Assembly: GCF_900104745.1 (NCBI RefSeq)
Contig: NZ_LT629732.1
Span: forward strand, 496,001 to 560,000
Reading direction: 5' to 3'
DNA from: Actinopolymorpha singaporensis
GTDB lineage: Bacteria; Actinomycetota; Actinomycetes; Propionibacteriales; Actinopolymorphaceae
DNA length: 64,000 bases
Position 1 is the stretch's first letter. Each line of letters starts with the position of its first letter. This document shows positions 1 through 7,818 of the stretch, in pieces. The translations under genes and the position numbers were made by a program. The notes beneath the pieces were generated by a model. It was not told where the DNA came from. It saw only the letters and a program-made list of their open reading frames with translations, and did no database searches.

Positions 1-701
1 GCGGCGATCTGGCGGGCGACCTCGGTGAGCATGAGTCGGTTGCTTCGAACGTATGCACGCAGCATGTGAAAGGCTTGGTCGACCCGGATGCCGCCGAGTG
101 CGGCGAGGATTCCCTTGGCTTGTTCGATAGGGACGCGGCTGTCGAGAGCGGTTTGGAGCTGTCCGGCGCGGACGTGCGCGTCCTCCGCGGCGCGTTGGCC
201 AACGACGGCGATGGCGGTTACCTCGGCGAGAGCATGGATGAGCCTCTCCTGGTCAGCCGTGACCGCGGTGGTGTGGGTGGCGAACAGCCCCAGGGCGCCG
301 ATCGTCTGGCCAGCTGTTTGCAGGGGCATCACGTGGACGGCAAGAATGCCGGCCTGATCGGCGAGTTGGGCGAATGCCGGCCACCGGCTGGGATCTGTCA
401 CCAGATCGGTTTCGCTGACTTGCTGCTCCAAGGTGTACCCATCTACACACGGTCCCTCGACATGGTCCTCGTCCGCGGACGGGAACAAGACCCGCAGCAG
501 GGCCGACTCACCAGACGAGGCCGCGAGCCGCAGTCCTGCGATGGGACTGGGCAGCATGACACAGCTCGCGGCGAGGTGGAACAGACTCGTGCAGTTGCTG
601 GCGAGCAAGCGCAGTAGGTGGGCCTCTGCCTCCGCCGGAATCGGTTCGGCGGCGACGCCGACACGTACGGTCGGGTCAGGTGAGGATTGATGTCGCGTCA
701 T
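1..701 (-). CDS. GAF-ANTAR domain regulator, 3' end cut by window edge
   Basis: Predicted cytoplasmic sensor and RNA-binding antiterminator. Reading leftward from an ATG at 701, 233 residues are visible before the window ends. Residues 25-170 look like a GAF domain. Residues 180-233 match an ANTAR helix bundle, with SRVPIEQAKGILAA and a following AFHMLRAYVRSNR segment. ANTAR domains bind paired hexaloop hairpins in mRNA and prevent termination. Only the last few residues should be missing. The start is supported by GAGGGA upstream. The ligand is unknown and no target hairpin pair was identified nearby. The domain call is firm; the role is inferred from the family. Confidence 0.85.
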   Translation of the reverse strand, partial: MTRHQSSPDPTVRVGVAAEPIPAEAEAHLLRLLASNCTSLFHLAASCVMLPSPIAGLRLAASSGESALLRVLFPSADEDHVEGPCVDGYTLEQQVSETDLVTDPSRWPAFAQLADQAGILAVHVMPLQTAGQTIGALGLFATHTTAVTADQERLIHALAEVTAIAVVGQRAAEDAHVRAGQLQTALDSRVPIEQAKGILAALGGIRVDQAFHMLRAYVRSNRLMLTEVARQIA

Positions 702-902
702 GGCGATCCCTCGCACGTAGCCGGGAAGGTGCCGTATCTGCGTCAGAGTCTCGGCGGCGCGAGTTCTCCCCTAGAACTCCGCACGCACCCGACATCTCGT
801 ACTTTGCGGTCTACGCCTGGATGACGACATTGCGTACTTCCGTAAAGGAAGTTACCACCCTCGCGGTCCGCAACGAGCGATGTCAAGGAGCACACTGGAA
901 GT

Positions 903-1391
903 GTGTCCGGGCAGGACTGGCATCGGGTTGTTCGCCGCGAGGGGCCGCCGGAGGAACACCGGCCGCTCCCCGCAGGCGGACGACGATACGAAGGTATCGG
1001 AATCGAACTCGCGCCGGCACCAGCCGACAGCGCCCCGCGCATCTCCTCGGCTGAGGCGATCCGAACGTTCGAGGCCACTTGGGGGCTGCGCTGGCACAGC
1101 CACGTACCTCCCGACGCCGACCTGATGACCGCCACGAACGGTGTGTTCCATTTCGACCCCGGCCCCGGCCTCGCCTTCGCCACCACCTTCACCAACCGGC
1201 TGGTCTGGGTACTGACATGGCGAGGCGTCCACCCCCTCCTACGCAAGGCGTCCAGCCGCACCCCATACGGTCAGGATTACGGCGAAGCCGGACTCGTTGA
1301 CGGGACAGCCATCTTCGACGCCCAGACGGCCGAACTCCTCGCCGTCCTCGAAAACGGCTCCGAACTCCCCCCGTCCGCCGCCCAGGCCTAG
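903..1391 (+). CDS. Hypothetical protein
   Basis: I do not recognise this 162-residue protein. It has no membrane segment and no signal peptide. The section from about residue 45 onward is rich in aromatic residues and looks like a compact globular domain. It ends in a well-formed stretch (GLVDGTAIFDAQTAELLAV) that reads like real protein. The GTG at 903 is the first available start, and the N-terminal 40 residues look poorly ordered, so the true start may be internal or the gene 5'-eroded. Its TAG stop shares the palindrome CTAG with the stop of the convergent gene at 1388-1906. Unknown function. Confidence 0.55.
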   Translation: MSGQDWHRVVRREGPPEEHRPLPAGGRRYEGIGIELAPAPADSAPRISSAEAIRTFEATWGLRWHSHVPPDADLMTATNGVFHFDPGPGLAFATTFTNRLVWVLTWRGVHPLLRKASSRTPYGQDYGEAGLVDGTAIFDAQTAELLAVLENGSELPPSAAQA

Positions 1392-1906
1392 TCGGGCTTC
1401 TGCTCGTGTTGGGGCAGCCGTTGTTCGCACTGGTCCAGCAGGCTTTCGCGTTGGTCGAGAAGGCGTTCGCGGTCGTCGAAGAGGCGCTGGCGGTCTTGGG
1501 CCTGGTCCTCGCGTTCGCCGGCGATCCGGTCACGTTCGTCGGCTACCTGGTCGCGTCGGTCGCCGTCGGCTTCGCGTTGGTCGGAGATCCAGTCTCGGTA
1601 GTCGGCGGCCAGGTCTCGTTCCGCAGCGGCCCGTTCATGCTCGTCCGGGCCGAGGGTGCCTGGCTGGTCGATGAGTCCTCGGCGGGTGTCGGCGGCCAGC
1701 TGGCGGAGGAGGGCCGCAAAGGTTCGATTGGCCACTGCACGGAAGCGTTCGGCCGCGGCGAGTTGGCGGCAGCGGTACGCCTCGTCGGCTTCGCCGGCTT
1801 GCTCGGCGCCGTCATGAGCCGCGCGGTGGCGCAGCTGCGCGGCGAAGCTCCGCTTGTTCGCGGCCTGCTCGTGCAGCTTCTCGGTGGAGTACAGCCTTGG
1901 GTCCAC
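1388..1906 (-). CDS. Charged heptad-rich (coiled-coil) protein
   Basis: This 172-residue protein consists almost entirely of charged alpha-helix. The C-terminal half repeats short Asp/Arg/Glu units such as RRDQVADERDRIAGER and DDRERLLDQRESLLDQ, which predict a long coiled coil. Similar low-complexity proteins are common in soil actinobacteria next to GAF/ANTAR regulators, which fits the gene at 1-701, but no enzymatic function is known. The start is a GTG with no convincing ribosome-binding site, so the 5' end is uncertain. It is convergent with the preceding unknown gene. Function not assigned. Confidence 0.6.
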   Translation of the reverse strand: MDPRLYSTEKLHEQAANKRSFAAQLRHRAAHDGAEQAGEADEAYRCRQLAAAERFRAVANRTFAALLRQLAADTRRGLIDQPGTLGPDEHERAAAERDLAADYRDWISDQREADGDRRDQVADERDRIAGEREDQAQDRQRLFDDRERLLDQRESLLDQCEQRLPQHEQKPD

Positions 1907-2224
1907 TTCGGGGCATCTGTCGCTTTGCTGTGCGCTGGGCTAGCGCCAAGGGTACGTCTGTGCAGGTCAGGGCGTCGAGACTGTAGGAGTGTCGACCCGA
2001 CCACCGACGGTGGCAGGAGCTGGCCGGGGTGTCGGCTTCTTCCCGCAGACTTCTGCTGTTCGAGAGCGCGGGTAGCCGCGGGGTATGGCCATATTCGCGA
2101 GTCGGCCCGGATGCCCCTACGGTCGGTGCATCCGGTTCGCCGGCCCTCGCAGACAGGTTTGGTCGACCTGCTGCGGGGAATGAGTTGGACTTCGCCGCGG
2201 TGGCTTTCGCCCAGTGCTACAGAC

Positions 2225-2253
2225 CAGTGGCCTCTCCTATCCGGAGGCCACTG
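2225..2253. repeat. Perfect 10-bp inverted repeat (hairpin)
   Basis: The arms CAGTGGCCTC and GAGGCCACTG flank a 9-base loop. It lies in non-coding DNA about 320 bases beyond the start of the heptad-rich gene. There is no T-run on either side, so a classic terminator is unlikely. It could be an operator or a remnant of a mobile-element end. Confidence 0.7.
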
Positions 2254-2423
2254 TGGCGGACCTCTCGAATTGCCATGTTCAGTTCTGAGCAGCGCCTGGC
2301 GCTGCCGCCGTGCCGATCAGTAACGGGGCTCGACCTCCTGTAGCCTCCCGGGACGATCGCCCCGGCGGCTCTTGCTGAGACTTCGGTCGCGGAGCGCGCA
2401 CCTTGTCCGGAGTCAGTGCAGGC

Positions 2424-2497
2424 GGCCGGGGCGATCACCGCGCCGGGTAGCGGTGGCAGGTGGCCGGGGCGATCGCCGCGCCGGGTAGCGGTGGCAG
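2424..2497. repeat. 38-bp tandem repeat, two copies
   Basis: Two head-to-tail units start at 2424 and 2462. They are nearly identical over 36 bases (each begins GGCCGGGGCGAT and ends GCGGTGGCAG). A related piece in inverted orientation (CGATCGCCCCGG) lies at about 2354. Only two copies and no spacer pattern, so this is not a CRISPR. Confidence 0.75.
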
Positions 2498-3033
2498 CAA
2501 GTTTGGCCGATGCCCTGGTTTGGTCCGGGAGAGTGGCGGCCCGTAGCCTTGCCCGGCGCAGGTGGGCAGCTTGGCTGGCCGCCCCTAACCGCCAACCGAG
2601 GGCCGCCGCTCTTCGGGTCCTGGACCAAGCGAGGTGGCCAAAAGCCTCCGGCCCGGCACCATGATGAGGATCGCTAGTGCTCTGGCGGCCCACGGTGGTT
2701 GGACGCGTAGGACTCGACATCCGTTACTCCGCGCGTTCAACGAGCTGTCCAAGTAGTTGATGGCCTTTCGCCGTTCTCCTCAGGTTCGTCGGTATCGGCT
2801 TGTCGGTGGGCATCGGCCGGCCAGCGGTGAACGCTGGGGGCCGGTCGTGGTGATCTGGGTCGAGGTACGCCAGGTCCTCGAGCTGGCGGTGCACCTCTGA
2901 CAGGAGGGAGGAGCTTGCGCATTGACGGCCCGGTCGACCTCGGACAGGCAAGGCCTGGTCCGCCAGCGCATTAGCCGTGCCGGGCCGCAAAGCTCGACCG
3001 TGGCTCCGTCCGTCGGCCTGCCATAGTTTGGCC

Positions 3034-3507
3034 ATGCAGACGGTGTACGAGGCTGCAGGTGGTGGCGACGGTCTGCTCCGCCTGGCCGGCGCCTGGCATG
3101 CCAGGGTGATGGCAGACGAGGTGGTCAGCCACGCGTTCAGCCACGGCGTCCATCCAGACCACAGCCAAAGACTCGCCGCCTACTGGGCAGAAGCGCTCGG
3201 CGGCCCGACGACCTACACCGACCACTATGGCGACGAGACCTCCGTGGTACGCATACACAGCGGAAACGGCGCCCACGAGGAGATGGACCGTCGAGCGATC
3301 GTCTGCTTCGACCAGGCACTCGCCGACATAGGTCGCGCCACTGACAACCACCTCCGGCAAAGGCTGCACGACTACTTCGCGTGGGCAACCACCACCGCGA
3401 TGGCCCGCTACCACCACTCCGCCGATGATGTCCCGGACGGTCTGAGCATCCCACGCTGGTCATGGAACGGACTCGTCGTCTCGACCGACTCTGATGACGT
3501 CGCTTGA
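3034..3507 (+). CDS. Truncated haemoglobin-like globin
   Basis: Predicted small haem protein of the group II (HbO-like) truncated globins, cytoplasmic, with a possible role in oxygen or nitric-oxide chemistry. The 157-residue length suits the family. Visible features are the helix around WHARVMADEVVSHAFSHG, the segment YWAEALGGPTTYTD, a His-rich stretch (IHSGNGAHEEM) where the proximal His is expected, and the C-terminal helix with DYFAWATTTAMARYH. I chose the ATG at 3034 because the globin fold begins there; an upstream in-frame start at 2977 adds residues unlike the family. It stands alone on its strand. Haem-ligand assignment is approximate. Confidence 0.75.
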   Translation: MQTVYEAAGGGDGLLRLAGAWHARVMADEVVSHAFSHGVHPDHSQRLAAYWAEALGGPTTYTDHYGDETSVVRIHSGNGAHEEMDRRAIVCFDQALADIGRATDNHLRQRLHDYFAWATTTAMARYHHSADDVPDGLSIPRWSWNGLVVSTDSDDVA

Positions 3508-3512
3508 GCGGG

Positions 3513-3785
3513 TCACACGACTACCAGCAGGCGCCATCGCCATGCCGGCTCACCGCACGCCTCGGACTGCGTCGTGCTGCGCACCGAGTGGCAGTCCACG
3601 CGACACGTCTCGGCGTGCTGGAGACGCTGGTCGATCTGCTTGTAGGCGCTGATCCGGAACGGAGCCTTCTCGTACGCCGACATCCAACGGAGCATCGCCG
3701 CGTGGGGATCGAGTCGCCCGGCCCGCCGGTCGGCCATCGCCTTGAGGTGAGCCTTCCACTCGGCCACGGTTTGGGAGAAAGTCAT
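3513..3785 (-). CDS. Small hypothetical protein
   Basis: A 90-residue frame starting MTFSQTVAEWKAHLKAMADRR and continuing with a helical, protein-like section rich in Trp, Tyr and Lys (MLRWMSAYEKAPFRISAYKQ). The last 25 residues are less convincing and may follow a frameshift. A longer start at 3827 is possible. It converges on the globin gene, with stops 5 bases apart. No family was recognised. Confidence 0.4.
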   Translation of the reverse strand: MTFSQTVAEWKAHLKAMADRRAGRLDPHAAMLRWMSAYEKAPFRISAYKQIDQRLQHAETCRVDCHSVRSTTQSEACGEPAWRWRLLVVV

Positions 3786-4252
3786 CCGGCCAAGCCGGTT
3801 TAGCCGTATGGTGGCTCCCTCTGGCACCCCGATTGGCGGGGATGCACCCGAAGCGGAGTCCCAACCCCCATCTCGGGCTCTGGACCTCTACCCGCCATGG
3901 ACGTCTGATGTCCGTCCACATCACCTCCCCCCGCGATCACCTTCTGACTCCAGGTGACTACCTCATCAAGTACACCGAGGACCAGGAGTGGGTCTGTGCC
4001 CCCGTCCGCCATGGTGCTGCGGACCTCTTGCTTGGCTCGCGAACGGCATCGCAGTCTGCGCGGTGTGTGATGCCCGGCATCTGGATCCAGCCCTTGTCCG
4101 GCGTCGCGATATCGCCCGTGCAGGCTTCGAAGGCCCGCCGAAGACCACCCTCCCCTGCAAGGGCGAACCTGGCGGCCCGGCCGCCGCGGGGCCAAGCCAG
4201 GCGAGCCCTGAAGCCGACGTCGATCCGATCACACTCGGGCGGAGGCAGACCG
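3786..4252. other. Gene-poor stretch
   Basis: No gene can be supported here. A plus-strand segment around 3910-4020 reads as plausible protein (TPGDYLIKYTEDQEWVCAPV) but then loses coherence, suggesting an eroded gene. No repeats or hairpins of note were seen. Confidence 0.4.
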
Positions 4253-4414
4253 TTGACCGCGCTCACGTGCTTCCGGTGCGGTAGTACCCGCGAGCTCGAC
4301 GACGTGCTTTGTGAGGATGGCTCGACGCTGACCGTCAGGGAGTACCTCGCTCTGGTCGAGGAGGCCGGGCTCGTACCGCTCTGTGCACGGTGCGCGGAGC
4401 AGATATCGCGGTAG
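4253..4414 (+). CDS. Small zinc-ribbon-like protein
   Basis: A 53-residue protein with two Cys pairs, CFRC near the N-terminus and CARC near the C-terminus, a typical arrangement for a structural zinc site. Between them lies a helix with REYLALVEEAGLVPL. The TTG start at 4253 is chosen because GGAGG at 4241 sits at a good distance and the sequence upstream in this frame does not look like protein. Comparable tiny zinc-finger proteins of unknown function are frequent in actinobacterial accessory DNA. Function not assigned. Confidence 0.5.
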   Translation: MTALTCFRCGSTRELDDVLCEDGSTLTVREYLALVEEAGLVPLCARCAEQISR

Positions 4415-4727
4415 GACCCCGCCCCGGGCCGGTGCGGCTGGGCTCACTCCCCCAGCCACCGGGACACCTGCCCGGGGCGGCCAACGTCTCTCCGGCACGC
4501 CGCACCACCACCAAGCCCGTCAATACGAGCAAAGTCCAGGCCGCTACGCACGGCAACCTCAATCATCCAGCCACCTGTCAACCATCAGCCGAGACAGAGC
4601 CTCAAGGAACACCTGAGACACGGCACCGTGTCCTCGGCTTCAGCTCACCAGTAGTGCTCACTGCCCTGGCGGGTGCGATCGCCAGACTCGCCGGTTTCCA
4701 CGGATCGGGGCACGCGCCCGCCATCCG
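4415..4727. other. Gene-poor stretch before transporter remnant
   Basis: No feature can be supported. The plus-strand frame reading through to about 4731 has no recognisable domain. It may include eroded upstream parts of the transporter fragment that follows. Confidence 0.35.
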
Positions 4728-4880
4728 ATGATTCCGCTGAAGCTGTTCCGGCTATGTGGAATGCGAGACACCTCGGCGGCCGGATTCAGTTTCGTGGCCA
4801 GCTGGTTCGGCACGGTCTTCTACGTGAGCCTCTACCTGCAGCAACATCTTGCCTTCCTGCCCTCCTCAACTGGAGACGAC
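4728..4880 (+). pseudogene. Fragment of an MFS drug-efflux transporter
   Basis: The translation MIPLKLFRLCGMRDTSAAGF followed by ASWFGTVFYVSLYLQQ resembles one short internal segment of EmrB/QacA-type 14-helix efflux pumps. In those proteins a P-L-x-L-F stretch precedes a helix containing FxxFYLSLYLQQ. Intact members are about 450-500 residues. Here only about 45 recognisable residues remain, with no flanking helices in any frame. It is therefore a remnant, not a gene. It lies about 90 bases from the 3' end of the tRNA-Thr gene, consistent with repeated insertion and loss at this site. Confidence 0.55.
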
Positions 4881-4971
4881 TGGAAGCCGGCTAACGAAAC
4901 CATTGACAGATTCCGTCGACCGGAACGACGAAACCCAGGCCGAAACCGCTCTGATCTGGGCTTTTACTAAG

Positions 4972-5044
4972 AGCCAGCGAGGGGACTTGAACCCCTAACC
5001 GCCCGATTACAAGTCGGGTGCGCTACCAGTTGCGCCACGCTGGC
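4972..5044 (-). tRNA. tRNA-Thr (anticodon TGT)
   Basis: The minus strand gives a 73-base cloverleaf. The acceptor GCCAGCG pairs with CGCTGGC. The anticodon loop ACTTGTAAT carries TGT, which reads ACA threonine codons. The T-arm is GGGGTTCAAGTCCCC. CCA is not encoded. The 3' end faces the gene-poor accessory region to the left, the usual orientation for tRNA-targeted integrative elements, although no integrase or duplicated 3' end was found. Confidence 0.95.
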
Positions 5045-5126
5045 CAGGCCCGCCAAGCCTAGCCGCGCGGGGCATCCGCCCTACCCGCGGCCCGGCCGAC
5101 TCTGAACAGGGAGCCAACACGAGACC

Positions 5127-6161
5127 TCAGCGAGGCCGCGCCGCCCCGGTCGACCCGCGCACCACGAGTTCGGGCCGGAAGAGGTACTCCGAGTGCGGCG
5201 CGCCATGCCCGTGGATCTCGTCGATCAACGCGCGCACCGCCGCCAGCCCCATCGCGTGGACCGGCTGGCGCACGGTGGTCAGCGGCGGGTCGGTGAACGC
5301 GATCAGCGGGGAGTCGTCGTACCCGACCACGGAGACGTCGCGGGGCACCTCCAGCCCGCGCTGGCGGACCGCCCGGATCGCGCCGAGCGCCATCAGGTCC
5401 GAGCCACACACGATCCCGGTGACGCCCTCCGCCAGCAGCCGGGTGGCTGCGGCATGCCCGCCCTCGACGGAGAACAGCGACTGCTCCACGATCCCGACCA
5501 CCCCGGACGCCTTCAGAGCAGGAGACCCGACCGAAGCGCTGAACGCCACCAGCTTCCGCTGCACGGGCACGTACCGGTCCGGCCCGCACGCGAACCCGAT
5601 CCGCCGGTGCCCGAGGCTCGCGAGATGCTGTACGGCGAGGTCGGTCGCCACCGCGTCGTCGGTGGACACGAACGGCGCGTCGACCTGTTCGACGTACCCG
5701 TTGACGAACACGACGGGCAGCCCGCGCCCGGTCAGCTTCTGGTAGCGCCCGGGGTCGCTGGACAGGTCGGAGTGCAGGCCGGAGACGAAGATGATCCCGG
5801 ACACGCCCCGGTCGAGCAGCATCTCGACGTACTCGTCCTCGCCGACGCCGCCGGGAGTCTGGGTGCACAGCACCGGGGTGTAGCCGTGGTGGCCGCAGGT
5901 CGTCTCGATCACCTGGGCGAACGCCGGAAAGATCGGATTGTCCAGCTCTGGTACGACAAGGCCGATGAGGCCCGCGCTGCGCTGCCGCAGCCTGGCAGGC
6001 CGCTCGTACCCCAGCACGTCCAGCGCGGTGAGCACGGCCCGCGTGGTCTCCGGGCTCACCCCGGGACGGCCGTTCAGGACCCTCGACACGGTCGCCTCGC
6101 TCACCCCCGCCTGGGCGGCAAGATCGACCAGGCGCGCCCGCTTCCCGGGCCCTCCGTGCAT
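5127..6161 (-). CDS. LacI-family transcriptional regulator
   Basis: DNA-binding repressor controlled by a sugar-like ligand. The 344-residue length is typical. Residues 10-30 hold the LacI helix-turn-helix (LAAQAGVSEATVSRVLNG), followed by the hinge region and a periplasmic-binding-protein-like ligand domain, including the conserved GIVCGSDLMALGAIRA and VGYDDSPLIAFTDPPLTTVR segments. A strong GGAGGGA precedes the ATG at 6161. It is divergent from the sugar-ABC ATPase gene at 6588 across a 426-base region holding an inverted repeat. Regulation of that ATPase, of itself, or of remote sugar genes is plausible but inferred. Confidence 0.92.
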   Translation of the reverse strand: MHGGPGKRARLVDLAAQAGVSEATVSRVLNGRPGVSPETTRAVLTALDVLGYERPARLRQRSAGLIGLVVPELDNPIFPAFAQVIETTCGHHGYTPVLCTQTPGGVGEDEYVEMLLDRGVSGIIFVSGLHSDLSSDPGRYQKLTGRGLPVVFVNGYVEQVDAPFVSTDDAVATDLAVQHLASLGHRRIGFACGPDRYVPVQRKLVAFSASVGSPALKASGVVGIVEQSLFSVEGGHAAATRLLAEGVTGIVCGSDLMALGAIRAVRQRGLEVPRDVSVVGYDDSPLIAFTDPPLTTVRQPVHAMGLAAVRALIDEIHGHGAPHSEYLFRPELVVRGSTGAARPR

Positions 6162-6587
6162 GCGTCCCTCCGTCTGTCAGTGCGGCGAGGATCACCCGCC
6201 GCCAACTCCTGGCCGGGGCGGGGATCGCCCGCCGAGCAGCACTCCGGGCAGCGTCCAACCAGCCGTCCGGCCAGCATCAGCATGCACGGATCGGACCGTT
6301 CTTGCAGAAAAGCCGTGGAAGAAGGCAGCAGTCGGTACGTGAAACCCCGCGAGGGAGACCTCCCCGCCGCGCCCCGCACTCGCGCCGTCACCGAACGTAC
6401 CAACGAGAACGCTCCGAGAGCCCACACCGAGCGGCCGGATCCGGGCTGACCGCCCGCCACCTGGTGACATTCACATGAGCGCCATGTCACCATGACCCTG
6501 CCCGTGGCGTCCTGCGAAAGGCACGCCAGCAACCCTTTGCTCGGATCGTCCGGCACGTTCCTGCCGGTGAAGGGATGGAGCTTCTTC
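6162..6587. promoter_or_regulatory. Divergent regulatory region with TGGTGACAT inverted repeat
   Basis: No gene is seen between lacI-type and msmK-type genes. A perfect inverted repeat, TGGTGACAT (6462-6470) and ATGTCACCA (6484-6492), separated by 13 bases, lies 96 bases before the ATPase start. Half-site centres are 22 bases apart, about two helical turns, as expected for a dimeric regulator. It does not have the short central-CG palindrome typical of LacI operators, so the binding protein is uncertain. Confidence 0.5.
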
Positions 6588-7676
6588 ATGGCTACCGTCA
6601 CGTACGACAGCGCATCCAGGATCTACCCCGGCTCTGACAAGCCTGCGGTGGACAAGCTCGACCTCGACATCGCCGACGGCGAGTTCATGGTCCTCGTCGG
6701 CCCCTCCGGATGCGGTAAGTCCACCTCCCTGCGCATGCTCGCCGGGCTGGAGGAGATCAACGACGGCGCGGTCCGCATCGGCGACCGGGACGTCACGCAC
6801 CTCCCGCCGAAGGACCGCGACATCGCGATGGTGTTCCAGAACTACGCGCTCTACCCGCACATGTCGGTCGCGGAGAACATGGGCTTCGCGCTGAAGATGC
6901 AGGGCGTGTCCAAGGAGCAGCGCCTGCAGAAGGTCCGCGAGGCCGCGCAACTGCTGGGCCTGGAGGAGTTCCTCGACCGCAAGCCGAAGGCGCTGTCCGG
7001 TGGTCAGCGCCAGCGCGTCGCGATGGGCCGCGCGATCGTCCGGGAGCCGAAGGTCTTCCTCATGGACGAGCCGCTGTCCAACCTGGACGCCAAGCTGCGG
7101 GTTTCGACCCGTACGCAGATCGCCGCTCTGCAGCGCCGGCTCGGCATCACCACGGTCTACGTCACCCACGACCAGACCGAGGCGATGACGATGGGCGACC
7201 GGGTGGCGGTCCTCAAGGACGGCCTCCTGCAGCAGAACGACACTCCGCTGAACCTCTACGACAAGCCGAACAACGTCTTCGTGGCCGGCTTCATCGGCTC
7301 CCCGGCGATGAACCTGCTCGACGGCAAGGTCACCGAGTCCGGCGTCGACGTCGGCGGCTACGTCGTACCGCTCCAGCCGGCCGTGCGCAGCAGGCTCGGC
7401 CAGGACGCCGCGGCGACCGTCGGCATCCGCCCGGAGGCCTTCCGCATCGTCTCCAACGAGGAGAACGGCCTGCCGGTCGAGGTGGCCGTGGTCGAGGAGC
7501 TCGGCGCGGACGCCTACCTCTACGGCCTGGTCGGCAACGGTGACGAGCAGAAGGAGATCATCGCCCGCATCGACGCCCGCCGCCCGCCGGAGAAGGGCGC
7601 CAAGGTGAAGCTCGCGGCCGACACCGAGCGGATCCACGTCTTCTCCGCATCCACCGGCGACCGCCTCACCGACTGA
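6588..7676 (+). CDS. msmK: MsmK/UgpC-type sugar ABC transporter ATP-binding protein
   Basis: Cytoplasmic ATPase that powers carbohydrate ABC importers. All motifs are intact in 362 residues: Walker A (GPSGCGKST), Q-loop (VFQNYALYPHMSV), signature LSGGQRQRVAMGRAIV, Walker B (FLMDEPLSNLD), the H-loop (YVTHDQTEAMTM), and a C-terminal regulatory domain of about 120 residues. The start at 6588 suits family alignment; an upstream start at 6492 adds unrelated residues. No permease or binding protein is adjacent, so it is an orphan like Streptomyces MsiK, which serves several importers. The ATPase-less importer at 54.8-58.0 kb is a candidate partner. Confidence 0.93.
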   Translation: MATVTYDSASRIYPGSDKPAVDKLDLDIADGEFMVLVGPSGCGKSTSLRMLAGLEEINDGAVRIGDRDVTHLPPKDRDIAMVFQNYALYPHMSVAENMGFALKMQGVSKEQRLQKVREAAQLLGLEEFLDRKPKALSGGQRQRVAMGRAIVREPKVFLMDEPLSNLDAKLRVSTRTQIAALQRRLGITTVYVTHDQTEAMTMGDRVAVLKDGLLQQNDTPLNLYDKPNNVFVAGFIGSPAMNLLDGKVTESGVDVGGYVVPLQPAVRSRLGQDAAATVGIRPEAFRIVSNEENGLPVEVAVVEELGADAYLYGLVGNGDEQKEIIARIDARRPPEKGAKVKLAADTERIHVFSASTGDRLTD

Positions 7677-7742
7677 CGCGACGCCACCCGGGCGGGCCAC
7701 CGCCCGTACCGACAACGACACAGGCCGACCACGGTCGGCCAC

Positions 7743-7784
7743 GGGGGTCCGCCGGTCTCGTCCGGCGGGCCCCCGGTCGTTTTG
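7743..7784 (+). terminator. Rho-independent-type terminator after msmK
   Basis: A GC-rich stem (GGGGGTCCGCCGG with CCGGCGGGCCCCC, one G-T wobble) is followed by GGTCGTTTTGTCT. It lies 66 bases past the ATPase stop and before the DUF4032 gene, so the two are probably separate transcription units. Confidence 0.75.
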
Positions 7785-7818
7785 TCTCCCGGGCGGCCTT
7801 ACGGATTAACTGGTCCCC

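Larger units (their letters stand above)
1907..3033. other. Long gene-poor stretch with hairpin and tandem repeat
   Basis: No convincing gene was found in this 1.1 kb. Open frames exist on both strands (for example 2217-2720 and 2724-3035 on the minus strand), but their translations are Arg/Ala-rich and lack recognisable motifs. The stretch contains a perfect inverted repeat at 2225-2253 and two copies of a 38-bp repeat at 2424-2497. It probably represents decayed DNA in the accessory region left of the tRNA gene. Confidence 0.5.

Noticed and set aside
2424-2497. Possible CRISPR-like repeat
   Set aside because: Only two adjacent copies, no spacers and no cas genes.
2217-2720. A 167-residue minus-strand frame that could be a gene
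   Set aside because: The translation is Ala/Arg-rich, covers the tandem repeat, and shows no domain or ribosome-binding site.
2724-3035. A 103-residue minus-strand frame
   Set aside because: Some segments look helical, but there is no recognised family and no start signal; support was too weak.
1907-5044. Transposase or integrase in the accessory region
   Set aside because: No DDE, HUH or tyrosine-recombinase motif was found in any frame, and no terminal repeats flank the region.
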